16,701 nt of DNA from Akkermansiaceae bacterium UBA1518 (lineage in GTDB: Bacteria; Verrucomicrobiota; Verrucomicrobiia; Verrucomicrobiales; Akkermansiaceae), in NCBI GenBank assembly GCA_002323895.1, contig DCQM01000164.1:42839-59539 (forward strand), written 5' to 3'. A program made the position numbers and the translations under genes. The notes under the pieces are model-generated. The model saw only the letters and a program-made list of their open reading frames with translations, ran no database searches and had not been told where the DNA came from. Position 1 is the stretch's first letter; the number at the start of each line of letters is the position of its first letter. Positions 8,525-16,048 of this stretch are shown here, piece after piece.

Positions 8525-8833
8525 TTAGCATAAATGAGACGGTTCCGTGAAATGGATATTGAGCTGAGATGTAGATTTTTTCGAGTGTCTGGAAATGATT
8601 GCGGCAATGAACGGTGTTTGGCATACGCTCCATCCTTCTGGCACGGGAATGAATGGAGTTTTCAAGGTGGGATTCGAGCCTCGAAATGGGAATTCTGCGG
8701 GGGTTATTGGTCTCGACGAGGCCAGAAAACAAGATTTAGGGGGCGAATAGGGAGTCAAACGAGAGAGAATCTGAGTTTCTAAAAATCAGAGGCGAATTGA
8801 GTGAGTTTGCCCTGTTTAACGTTTCAGAAAGCC

Positions 8834-9034
8834 ATGGGATTGATAGATCAGGTTAAGGAATGGTGTGAAACGACCCATTTTAAGACCGAATTGACAAAGA
8901 AGTAAGCACTGGTTGTTTTGGAGGAAGGGATGACTGAAGAATTGGCAGAAAAACATGAGTCATCTAAAAAAATAAAGCGCTTATATTTAGTGTGTTATGG
9001 AGCTTGTGAAATTTTTCACAAATTCCCCTTGTGA
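8834..9034 (+). pseudogene. Possible small gene or transposase-like remnant interrupted by TAA
   Basis: One frame reads MGLIDQVKEWCETTHFKTEL and ends at a TAA (8903-8905). The same frame then continues as ALVVLEEGMTEELAEKHE to a TGA at 9032-9034. Read through the stop, FKTE...ALVVLEEGMTEELAEKHE loosely resembles the helix-turn-helix of IS3-type OrfA transposases (FKAxVxLxxLxxGxTxxELAxKH). The second part also has its own start, an ATG at 8930 preceded by GGAGG, which would give a 34-residue peptide overlapping the CRP-type sites. The similarity is short and seen only by eye; a chance frame is quite possible. Confidence 0.2.
9004..9021. promoter_or_regulatory. CRP/FNR-family binding site 1 (perfect TGTGA-N6-TCACA palindrome)
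   Basis: The sequence is an inverted repeat with 8-bp arms, TTGTGAAA and TTTCACAA, around two bases. It matches the CRP consensus TGTGA-N6-TCACA exactly (9005-9020). It lies 47 bp upstream of the actA start and 25 bp (centre to centre) from a second perfect site. FNR-type sites would have TTGAT half sites, so a CRP-like regulator is the better fit. Which protein binds here is inference. Confidence 0.6.
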
Positions 9035-9045
9035 AACAATTCACA
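9030..9045. promoter_or_regulatory. CRP/FNR-family binding site 2 (perfect TGTGA-N6-TCACA palindrome)
   Basis: This is a second exact TGTGA-N6-TCACA match, with TGTGAA and TTCACA arms, ending 22 bp before the actA ATG. Being so close to the start codon, it probably lies at or downstream of the transcription start. That would suit repression or a roadblock for this site, unless the message has a very short leader. The pair of sites makes a chance occurrence unlikely. Confidence 0.6.
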
Positions 9046-9067
9046 TGCTTCTAAGAGTCTTCCAGCG

Positions 9068-9829
9068 ATGGCAAACTTTTTTCCCCGTTGGATAAACTTA
9101 TTGCCGCTGAAAATTGCGGTTTGTCTTGGAGCGTTAGGAGCCGGCGTAGTTGCCGGTATCACCTACTATGCAACGCCTAAGGCCCAAAGAGTCGGATATC
9201 AGCCGACTCAACCTATTCACTTCGACCACAATCTTCATTCGAGTCAGCTGGGTTTAGATTGTCGTTATTGTCACAGTTTTGTTGAGCATTCCGGTCACGC
9301 CAACGTTCCTTCTGCCAATACTTGCTGGAATTGCCACCAGCACGTGAAGAAAGGCTCACCCAAGCTTGCGGCCTTACGGTCTGCGATGGGAGTGGATGAA
9401 TATCACAGCCCGATTCTTGACGAGGGAGGAAGTCCAGTCGACGGAAAGCCGATCGAGTGGGTTCGTGTTCACAAGGCGCCAGATTACGTCTACTTCAATC
9501 ATTCGGCTCACCTAAACCGCGGAATTTCTTGCGTAAGTTGCCATGGCGAAGTCCACAAGATGGAGAAAGTTTATCATGCCGAAAGTCACTCTATGGGTTG
9601 GTGTCTAGATTGTCACCGTGCTCCTGAAAAACACCTCCGTCCACTCGAAGAAGTTTTCAATTTAAACTACGACCCTAAGATTTATTTGCAAGACAACGAA
9701 GTCATCGACACCGAGGGCTTAATCGTTGGAAAAGGAGAGCGAATCAAAAAACCTAAAGATTTTGGCAAATTCCTCCGCTCTCACTGGGGAGTTCAGCCAA
9801 AGGAGTCCTGTGCGACATGTCACCGTTAA
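9068..9829 (+). CDS. actA: Alternative complex III subunit ActA, pentahaem cytochrome c
   Basis: This 253-residue periplasmic multihaem cytochrome c of alternative complex III (quinol:cytochrome c/oxidase oxidoreductase) carries electrons from the iron-sulfur subunit ActB towards the monohaem ActE or an oxidase. An N-terminal membrane segment (about residues 14-34) anchors it. Five CxxCH haem-binding motifs are present: CRYCH 65-69, CWNCH 86-90, CVSCH 155-159, CLDCH 179-183 and CATCH 248-252. This equals the five haems of characterised ActA proteins, and additional His residues between them can serve as distal ligands. It is the first gene of the operon, 12 bp ahead of actB. The ATG at 9068 gives a sensible membrane-anchor start; only a weak AAGAG-like ribosome site precedes it. 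Two CRP-type sites lie directly upstream. Confidence 0.93.
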   Translation: MANFFPRWINLLPLKIAVCLGALGAGVVAGITYYATPKAQRVGYQPTQPIHFDHNLHSSQLGLDCRYCHSFVEHSGHANVPSANTCWNCHQHVKKGSPKLAALRSAMGVDEYHSPILDEGGSPVDGKPIEWVRVHKAPDYVYFNHSAHLNRGISCVSCHGEVHKMEKVYHAESHSMGWCLDCHRAPEKHLRPLEEVFNLNYDPKIYLQDNEVIDTEGLIVGKGERIKKPKDFGKFLRSHWGVQPKESCATCHR

Positions 9830-9841
9830 AACCTGCCCGAG

Positions 9842-12800
9842 ATGAGTAAACGCGTCTGGAACCCACCTGTCACTCCGAGCAAAGGAGATACCACCACCGC
9901 TTGGCGTAGTGTCGGCGAAAAGGAAGGCACTGAAAGCTTTCGCAACCTGCTCGATAAGGAATTTCCCCAAGGGGATACTCTTGATGAGGAGGACCAAAAG
10001 GTCTCTCGCCGGAACTTTACCAAGCTCATGGGAGCTTCAAGCGCTCTTGCTGGGCTTGGTCTTGTATCCTGCCGACGTCCGGAAACCTACATTGTGCCCT
10101 ATAAGAAGGCGCCTGAGTGGATTATCCCCGGAACGCCGCTTTTCTATGCAAGCACGCGCCCATCGGCTACTGGAGCAGTTCCTTTAGTGGTGACGACTCA
10201 TGAAGGTCGTCCGACAAAACTCGAGGCCAACCATGACCACCCCGATGCTTCCGGAACTTGTGCGCACACCCAAGCTTCGGTTCTAGATCTCTACTCTCCT
10301 TCTCGCTCGCGCAAGATCTTGAAGGACGGGAAAGATGCTACGAAGAGCGAGCTTAAGGCATCGCTTCAATCTCTAGATCTTACCAAGACGGCCTTGGTTT
10401 TTGGCAATGATGATTCTCCGACCCGCAACCGCCTGGCACAAAGTTTAGCCGATAAGGGCGCTACTTTGTTTTCCTACGAGGCAACTTCAGGCGAGCCGCT
10501 TGTGCCTGGAGTTTCGCTTGTCGTCGATTTTGCGAAGGCGTCCCGCATTCTGTCTCTCGATTGTGACTTCCTTGAGACTGATCCCATCGGAAGTTCCAAG
10601 GCTTTTTCAGCTAAGCGCCAGGGCGGGAACGAAAATTACGATCAAGAAGGAGACGTCAATCCAGCCAAGATGAATCGCCTCTATCAGGTTGAGACCCAGT
10701 TCAGCCTTACTGGTGGAATGGCGGATCACCGACTTAGGGTTGCGCCAAGTAGAGTTGAACTCATCGCTGGTGCAATGGCTGCCGCATTTGGGATCGGCTC
10801 TTTTAAAGTAGAGGCTGAAGACAAAAAGGCACTTTTTCCTGGTGCTGAAGATCCAGAGGGCGAGTTTGAAAGCTGGATTGCAGAGTGCAAAAACGATCTT
10901 GAAACTGCTGGCACGGGTGCCTTGGTCCTCGCTGGTTCTCGTCAGAGTAAGGTGGTCAAACAGATTGCAGCTGCTCTCAACGAAAAGCTCGGTGCCTCGG
11001 CAATTCGCGCGGTTCAGACTGATCTTGGAAAATATGGAGATCTAGCTGACCTGACCGAAAAGCTTGGGAATGGTTCCATTGAGAACGTCTTGCTACTCAC
11101 TCCATCAAACCCTGTCTTTGATGCTGACGGCTTTGCTGAGGTTCTTGCGAAAGCAAAAGTTTCGATCCATTTTGGTCTCCGCACAGACGCAACGGCGTGG
11201 GCCTGTAATTGGCACATTCCTGCAGCCCACTATCTTGAAAGTTGGGGTGATGCTCGAACCGAGAACGGTGTTTATTCTCTCATCCAGCCGATGATTTTGC
11301 CTCTGTATGGTGGACTTTCTGAGCTGGATCTTTTACATGTTCTTGGAGGAGGAGACCTTCCAGAAGGCGAGTTCTTCCCAGCAATGGGCGAAGTCAAGAC
11401 GACCTTGGCCGAGTTGACTGGCAAGGCAGATGACGAAAACTGGCGGAATGCGCTTACCAACGGGTTTGTTGAAGGTACAGCCTACCAGGAAGGTAAAGTC
11501 AACGTGACCGTGCCGAAAATCAAGCAGACCCCGGCTCCTTCGCCAAAAGCCTTAGAGGTGATTTTTGCGACTGATCATTCTCTCTTAGATGGTCGTTTCA
11601 TCGACAATGCTTGGCTCCAAGAGGCGCCCGATCCAATCACCAAGTTAACTTGGGATAATGCAGCCCAGATTTCGCCGATTACTGCGAAGGAGCTTGGGAT
11701 TTACGACAAAGTGATCGCTTTAGAGCCAAAAACTCCTTTGATGCGTATCGGAACGAAAGTTAAAGTTTCTAAGCGCTACGAGACTGGTGAGGGTGAGGGA
11801 AATCATTCTCCGATGATCGATCTTACCGTGAATGGTCGCGAGATCCGTGTGCCAGTGCTCATCGCTTACGGCCATGCTGATAACGCGATCACTCTCCCTG
11901 TCGGTTATGGTCAAGCCGCCGATGATGGTCGGCAAGGAGCAATCAAGTTTGTCGAAAACAGGCCGGTAGTCGGTCACGTCGGGCTCAATACTGGCTTCAA
12001 TGCCTACAGCCTCAGGACCAAGGAGACTCCCTACTTCGCTACTGGCGGTGTTGTCAAGACCACGGAAGATAAGTATCCAGTCGCGCTCACCCAAGAGCAC
12101 AATTCGATGTATGGTCGCGCGCTTGCTCGCGAAATTTCGACTGATGATGTTGCTGGAAAGGGTGGCTTTGAGGACCAACTAGAAAATGTAAAGAAGCAGG
12201 GGATGGATTCGCATGCTCCACCCAACATTTCACTATACAAGCCAGAGGGCAGCGAGACTTGGTCTAAAACCGAGCTTGCTAAGAAGACTCACCTTGCAGA
12301 TGAGATTCACCAGTGGGGAATGGCAATCGACCTAAACACCTGCACTGGCTGTAATGCTTGCCTCGTGGCCTGTCAGGCGGAGAATAATATTCCGGTTGTT
12401 GGCAAAAGTCAGGTTGCGATGGGTCGCGAAATGCACTGGGTTCGCATGGATCGTTATTTCGCATCTCAAGAGCATCCGGTTGAGCATGGTCATGTCAACC
12501 ATTCCAAGGAGAATCCGGAGTGGGTTACTCAGAACCCCGAGTCAATTCCTCAGCCTGTTTCCTGCGTTCAATGCGAAATGGCTCCTTGCGAGACTGTTTG
12601 TCCAGTGAATGCAACGGTCCATACCGAAGAGGGTATTAACTCTATGGCATATAACCGCTGTATTGGGACCCGGTATTGTGCAAACAATTGTCCCTATAAG
12701 GCTCGTCGTTTCAACTTCTTTGACTACAACAAGCGAAACCCACTCATCAAAGGTAATCTTTATAAAGGCCCGTTCGGCGAGAAGCAGGTTGGCGAGGCTC

Positions 12801-13282
12801 CATCAAAGCAGCGCAATCCGAATGTGACCGTTCGTATGCGGGGTGTCATGGAGAAATGCACCTATTGTGTCCAACGACTCGAGTCGGCAAAGATCAAACA
12901 GAAACAGCAACAGAAGGTTAATAAATATGCCTCTGGTAAGAAGTCTCACGAGGTCGCTGTGGATCGCGTGAAGGATCTTCGTATCAAAACCGATACAGTG
13001 AAGGTGGCCTGCGAAGATGCCTGTTCCTGTGGGGCCATTTCCTTCGGAAATCTCCTTGATATTAAATCAAAGGTTGTCCGTGCCAAAGGGAATGTTCTTG
13101 ATTCGATCAAAATCATTCAGGGTCCTGATTATCAGGAAGTCGAAGGTAGCAAGCGAAATTACGATTTGCTTCAATACGTCAATACCCGTCCACGCACGAG
13201 CTACCTCGCCCGTGTTAAAAATCCAAATCCCGCAATGCCTGATGCAAAATTCCTTGGGCAGGCAACGATCAACATCCACTAA
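9842..13282 (+). CDS. actB: Alternative complex III subunit ActB, molybdopterin-oxidoreductase-like and iron-sulfur fusion
   Basis: This 1146-residue periplasmic subunit fuses a molybdoenzyme-like N-terminal part (roughly residues 80-800; members of the family lack the cofactor) to a ferredoxin-like C-terminal part (about 825-1110) that wires electrons from the quinol site to the ActA haems. A twin-arginine export motif, SRRNFTK, starts at residue 55 and is followed by a hydrophobic stretch ending in LVSC77, which also fits a lipobox. Cluster ligands visible are C834/C837/C840/C844, C908/C911/C916/C920, C940-x5-C946-x3-C950 with Thr943 where a fourth Cys would be, and C1006/C1009 with C1057/C1061. 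This is the usual ActB set of three [4Fe-4S] and one [3Fe-4S] clusters. The last motif reads ACEDACSCGAISFG, where CP is more usual. It is followed after 30 bp by actC. Confidence 0.93.
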   Translation: MSKRVWNPPVTPSKGDTTTAWRSVGEKEGTESFRNLLDKEFPQGDTLDEEDQKVSRRNFTKLMGASSALAGLGLVSCRRPETYIVPYKKAPEWIIPGTPLFYASTRPSATGAVPLVVTTHEGRPTKLEANHDHPDASGTCAHTQASVLDLYSPSRSRKILKDGKDATKSELKASLQSLDLTKTALVFGNDDSPTRNRLAQSLADKGATLFSYEATSGEPLVPGVSLVVDFAKASRILSLDCDFLETDPIGSSKAFSAKRQGGNENYDQEGDVNPAKMNRLYQVETQFSLTGGMADHRLRVAPSRVELIAGAMAAAFGIGSFKVEAEDKKALFPGAEDPEGEFESWIAECKNDLETAGTGALVLAGSRQSKVVKQIAAALNEKLGASAIRAVQTDLGKYGDLADLTEKLGNGSIENVLLLTPSNPVFDADGFAEVLAKAKVSIHFGLRTDATAWACNWHIPAAHYLESWGDARTENGVYSLIQPMILPLYGGLSELDLLHVLGGGDLPEGEFFPAMGEVKTTLAELTGKADDENWRNALTNGFVEGTAYQEGKVNVTVPKIKQTPAPSPKALEVIFATDHSLLDGRFIDNAWLQEAPDPITKLTWDNAAQISPITAKELGIYDKVIALEPKTPLMRIGTKVKVSKRYETGEGEGNHSPMIDLTVNGREIRVPVLIAYGHADNAITLPVGYGQAADDGRQGAIKFVENRPVVGHVGLNTGFNAYSLRTKETPYFATGGVVKTTEDKYPVALTQEHNSMYGRALAREISTDDVAGKGGFEDQLENVKKQGMDSHAPPNISLYKPEGSETWSKTELAKKTHLADEIHQWGMAIDLNTCTGCNACLVACQAENNIPVVGKSQVAMGREMHWVRMDRYFASQEHPVEHGHVNHSKENPEWVTQNPESIPQPVSCVQCEMAPCETVCPVNATVHTEEGINSMAYNRCIGTRYCANNCPYKARRFNFFDYNKRNPLIKGNLYKGPFGEKQVGEAPSKQRNPNVTVRMRGVMEKCTYCVQRLESAKIKQKQQQKVNKYASGKKSHEVAVDRVKDLRIKTDTVKVACEDACSCGAISFGNLLDIKSKVVRAKGNVLDSIKIIQGPDYQEVEGSKRNYDLLQYVNTRPRTSYLARVKNPNPAMPDAKFLGQATINIH

Positions 13283-13312
13283 TCTGCGAATTTTTTCCAG
13301 CGACTGAAACCT

Positions 13313-14842
13313 ATGTCCGAAGCGACCACACAGTCTGAGAACAACACGAACGGGATAAAAATTCCCGTCCTCGAGCGTGAGGAGTTGATTCTTAACAAAC
13401 GTTCCTACAATTGGATTACCGAGCGGATTTGCGGTGTTGTCGAAAATCGGCAGCCGTTTCTCTGGTGGATTCTTTTTATTCCATCGGCCATGATTGCCCT
13501 GGTAGGGGTTGTGGGCGGTCTCACTTATTTGGTTTCGACAGGAGTTGGAGTTTGGGGGAACACGAACCGCGTCATGTGGGGATGGCCTATTGTGAATTTC
13601 GTTTTCTGGATCGGCATCGGGCACGCGGGAACTTTGATTTCTGCAATTCTTTTCCTGACTCGTCAAAATTGGCGGACCTCGATCAACCGGGCCGCCGAGG
13701 CTATGACTATTTTTGCAGTGATGTGCGCGGGTATTTTCCCAGCCTTTCACGTTGGGCGTGTTTGGATGGCGTGGTTTCTTGCGCCAATCCCTAACTCGAA
13801 CGCGATTTGGCAAAACTTTAAGTCGCCGCTCCTGTGGGACGTTTTCGCGGTTTCTACCTACTTCACGGTTTCCTTGATTTTTTGGTTTCTCGGTATGGTT
13901 CCAGACCTTGCGACGATTCGTGATCGGTGCAAGCCAGGCATCCGAAAGTTTATGTATGGGATCTTCTCATTAGGATGGCGTGGCGGTAACCGCCAATGGA
14001 GCCACTATGAGATGGCCTACTTACTTTTAGCAGCGCTTTCAACTCCACTTGTTCTCTCGGTGCACTCGGTTGTTTCGTTCGATTTTGCGACTTCGGTTGT
14101 TCCTGGATGGCACACCACGATCTTCCCTCCCTACTTTGTGGCAGGTGCGATCTTCGGTGGATTTGCGATGGTGCTAACTATCATGATTCCCGCACGGGCT
14201 CTCTATGGTCTGCATGACATGATCACGATGAAGCACATCGATAACATGTCGAAGATCATTCTCTTGACTGGCACGATCGTGGGCTATGCCTACTTGATGG
14301 AGCTCTTTATAGCCTTCTACTCGGGCGCTAAGTATGAGGGAGCGGCCTTCCTTTTCCGAATCGATGGGCCTTATTGGTGGGCCTATTATTGCATGATGGG
14401 ACTAAATGTCCTTTCGCCGCAGATTTTCTGGTTTAAGAAATGTCGCGAGAACCTCTGGGTCGTCATGGCTGTTGCGATGTGTGTTAACATTGGAATGTGG
14501 TTTGAGCGGTTTGTGATCATTGTTACGACGCTGGCACGGATGTGGCTTCCGGGAGACTGGAAAACTTATAGCCCAAGCGGGGTTGATGTTATGACCTTTA
14601 TCGGAACGATCGGGATGTTCCTTGCTCTCTTTCTTCTCTTCCTCCGTTTTCTTCCTTGTATCAATATCGCTGAGGTCAAATGGACTCTCAAAGAGAGTGA
14701 TGTTCACGATGAGGATAAGAAAGCTCATCCTGATGATGGCATCGAAGTAATCGAAGCCTACCAATACGAATTACACGAGAATCCCGAAGGAGCCGCTAAG
14801 GAGGCCGGGATTGAATCTGAAACCTTAACTGCCGAAAGCTAA
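13313..14842 (+). CDS. actC: Alternative complex III subunit ActC, NrfD-like membrane quinol-binding subunit
   Basis: This 509-residue integral membrane protein of the NrfD/PsrC family should have about ten transmembrane helices, starting near residue 55 (WWILFIPSAMIALVGVVGG). In alternative complex III this subunit forms the quinol-oxidising site next to the ActB iron-sulfur clusters. Conserved family stretches include IGIGHAGTLISAILFLTRQNW, of which the His/Gly part is typical, then AGIFPAFHVGRVW, SVVSFDFATSVVPGWHTTIF and the PYFVAGAIFGGFAM helix. The C-terminal 60 residues after the last helix are acidic and hydrophilic, a cytoplasmic tail. The length is close to other ActC proteins. The stop codon directly abuts the start of actD (TAAATG), so the two are likely coupled. 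Confidence 0.93.
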   Translation: MSEATTQSENNTNGIKIPVLEREELILNKRSYNWITERICGVVENRQPFLWWILFIPSAMIALVGVVGGLTYLVSTGVGVWGNTNRVMWGWPIVNFVFWIGIGHAGTLISAILFLTRQNWRTSINRAAEAMTIFAVMCAGIFPAFHVGRVWMAWFLAPIPNSNAIWQNFKSPLLWDVFAVSTYFTVSLIFWFLGMVPDLATIRDRCKPGIRKFMYGIFSLGWRGGNRQWSHYEMAYLLLAALSTPLVLSVHSVVSFDFATSVVPGWHTTIFPPYFVAGAIFGGFAMVLTIMIPARALYGLHDMITMKHIDNMSKIILLTGTIVGYAYLMELFIAFYSGAKYEGAAFLFRIDGPYWWAYYCMMGLNVLSPQIFWFKKCRENLWVVMAVAMCVNIGMWFERFVIIVTTLARMWLPGDWKTYSPSGVDVMTFIGTIGMFLALFLLFLRFLPCINIAEVKWTLKESDVHDEDKKAHPDDGIEVIEAYQYELHENPEGAAKEAGIESETLTAES

Positions 14843-15400
14843 ATGAGCACGAAAGTCCGCAGAGTTTACGGCTACCTCGCCGAGTTCAAAAATGCTTCGC
14901 AGCTTTACAAAGCTGCCGAAAAGGTTCGGGATGCCGGCTTCAAAAAGTGGGATTGTTACACACCGTATCCGGTTCATGGATTGGATGACGCCATGGGCGT
15001 GAAGCGCTCTGTTCTTCCTTACTTCGTATTCTTTGGAGGTTTGACCGGTTTCCTCACCGCGATCGCTTTGGCTTACACGACTCAAGTTGGTCTTTACCCA
15101 ACAGTAGTCCAGGGCAAGCCAGCCAACATCTTCACTACAGCGGCCTTCTTTCCCGTGATGTTTGAGCTCACTATTCTTTTCTCGGGTTTTACGGTTCTCT
15201 TTGGGCTGCTCGCTTTGATCGGGCTGCCACGTTGGAACCACCCGATTTTTGCAAGCAAGCAATTTAAACGTGTGACCGATGATAAGTTCTTTATCGCGAT
15301 CGAAGCTCGTGACGCGAAGTTTTCCGCCGAGAGTACCAAATCTCTCCTCACTGAAATTGGCGGGGATAACATCGAGCTCGTGGAAGACGATTCTGAGTAA
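14843..15400 (+). CDS. actD: Alternative complex III subunit ActD (DUF3341 membrane protein)
   Basis: This 185-residue DUF3341 protein is a structural membrane subunit of alternative complex III. The soluble N-terminal part (1-55) contains the family-typical GYLAEFKN start, ...AAEKVRDAGFKKWDCYTPYP and VHGLDDAMG. Two transmembrane helices follow, about 57-78 and 101-128, separated by a short periplasmic loop, then a hydrophilic tail resembling an ACT-like fold (FFIAIEARDAKF ... VELVEDD-like ending). No cofactor-binding residues are seen. It starts immediately at the actC stop and ends 3 bp before actE. Confidence 0.93.
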   Translation: MSTKVRRVYGYLAEFKNASQLYKAAEKVRDAGFKKWDCYTPYPVHGLDDAMGVKRSVLPYFVFFGGLTGFLTAIALAYTTQVGLYPTVVQGKPANIFTTAAFFPVMFELTILFSGFTVLFGLLALIGLPRWNHPIFASKQFKRVTDDKFFIAIEARDAKFSAESTKSLLTEIGGDNIELVEDDSE

Positions 15401-15403
15401 ACC

Positions 15404-16024
15404 ATGAAATACTTTTTTCTCTCTCTCATCGCCCTGTCGATCCTTGTGGTCGGGGTGTTTGGTTTCCGTGGCGACAAATTCTCACAAGCACCTATTCAGG
15501 TTTTTCCTGACATGGATGATCAGGATAAGGTCAAGGCTCAGACCGCTGATTCCTTTTTTGCCGATGGCATGGGGTCACGGAAACCGGTTACTGGAACCAT
15601 TCCTCGCAATGCTGAAGTAGGAGTGATGCCCGTTGAGTTCGGGGCCGGACGTGCTGGATACTATTTCGATGGAAAGAAAGAGGCTACCTTCGGTAATGGT
15701 CTGCCTGATGATCTTGGCATCGAAAGTGAGGCCGATATGGTAGGTCTCTTGGGACGGGGAGAGGATATGTTTAATGTCCACTGCGCCATCTGTCACGGTA
15801 AGTCGGGTAACGGGAAGGGCGTTGTCTCCCACCACCTAGGAAAGGTTGGTGTCGGAGTTCCTAGTCTCCATAACTATCCTCAGGAAACCTCACCTGACGG
15901 CTATATTTACGAGGTCATCTCAAATGGCAAGGGCCTTATGGGAGGCTACAAACACAACCTACCCGTTCGCGACCGATGGGCCATCGTTTCCTATCTCCGC
16001 GCACTTCAGGCTTCTGCAAAATAA
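15404..16024 (+). CDS. actE: Alternative complex III subunit ActE, monohaem cytochrome c
   Basis: This 206-residue membrane-anchored class I cytochrome c is a periplasmic electron carrier of alternative complex III. Residues 3-21 form a hydrophobic anchor or signal. The haem motif CAICH is at residues 127-131 and the likely axial Met ligand is M179, in GLMGGYKHN. The sequence DMDDQDKVKAQ ... GTIPRNAEVG upstream of the haem domain is typical of ActE. ActE of some other bacteria is a lipoprotein; here no Cys follows the hydrophobic stretch (it ends VFGFRGD), so attachment by an uncleaved helix is more likely. The gene starts 3 bp after actD and actF follows after 24 bp. Confidence 0.92.
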   Translation: MKYFFLSLIALSILVVGVFGFRGDKFSQAPIQVFPDMDDQDKVKAQTADSFFADGMGSRKPVTGTIPRNAEVGVMPVEFGAGRAGYYFDGKKEATFGNGLPDDLGIESEADMVGLLGRGEDMFNVHCAICHGKSGNGKGVVSHHLGKVGVGVPSLHNYPQETSPDGYIYEVISNGKGLMGGYKHNLPVRDRWAIVSYLRALQASAK

Positions 16025-16048
16025 CATTTTCATCTGACTTAAAACGCC

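Larger units (their letters stand above)
8358..9067. other. Gene-poor 710-bp region between lipocalin and act operon
   Basis: I see no intact, convincingly protein-like gene here. Several open frames of 75-90 codons overlap one another on both strands, which is more typical of chance or decayed sequence. From left to right the region holds the SRPBCC-like remnant, a stretch with an imperfect 42-bp-spaced repeat (8603-8661), a possible transposase-like remnant (8834-9034), and two CRP-type palindromes before actA. A consensus -35-like TTGACA lies at 8891-8896, but the sequence 17 bp further on (TGTTTT, 8914-8919) is a poor -10, so I do not call a promoter. Confidence 0.5.

Noticed and set aside
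8656..8690. tRNA T-arm-like GGATTCGAGCC near 8670
   Set aside because: No matching acceptor stem, anticodon arm or CCA-side pairing could be found around it, so it is not a tRNA gene.
8460..8732. 90-codon minus-strand open frame
   Set aside because: It has no recognisable motif or signal, is rich in Ser/Arg/His as chance frames are, and overlaps other frames of similar length on both strands. I treat it as part of the decayed region.
8534..8782. 82-codon plus-strand open frame
   Set aside because: Its composition (many Arg, Trp, Cys, Phe) is unlike the neighbouring genes. There is no ribosome site and no family resemblance.
13290..13303. TTCCAGCGA shared by the actA and actC leader sequences (9060-9068 and 13295-13303)
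   Set aside because: The match is only nine bases, at different distances from the two start codons. It is probably chance.
13067..13813. 248-codon minus-strand open frame
   Set aside because: It is antisense to the actB/actC junction, where both plus-strand genes are clear. The translation has no domain-like features.
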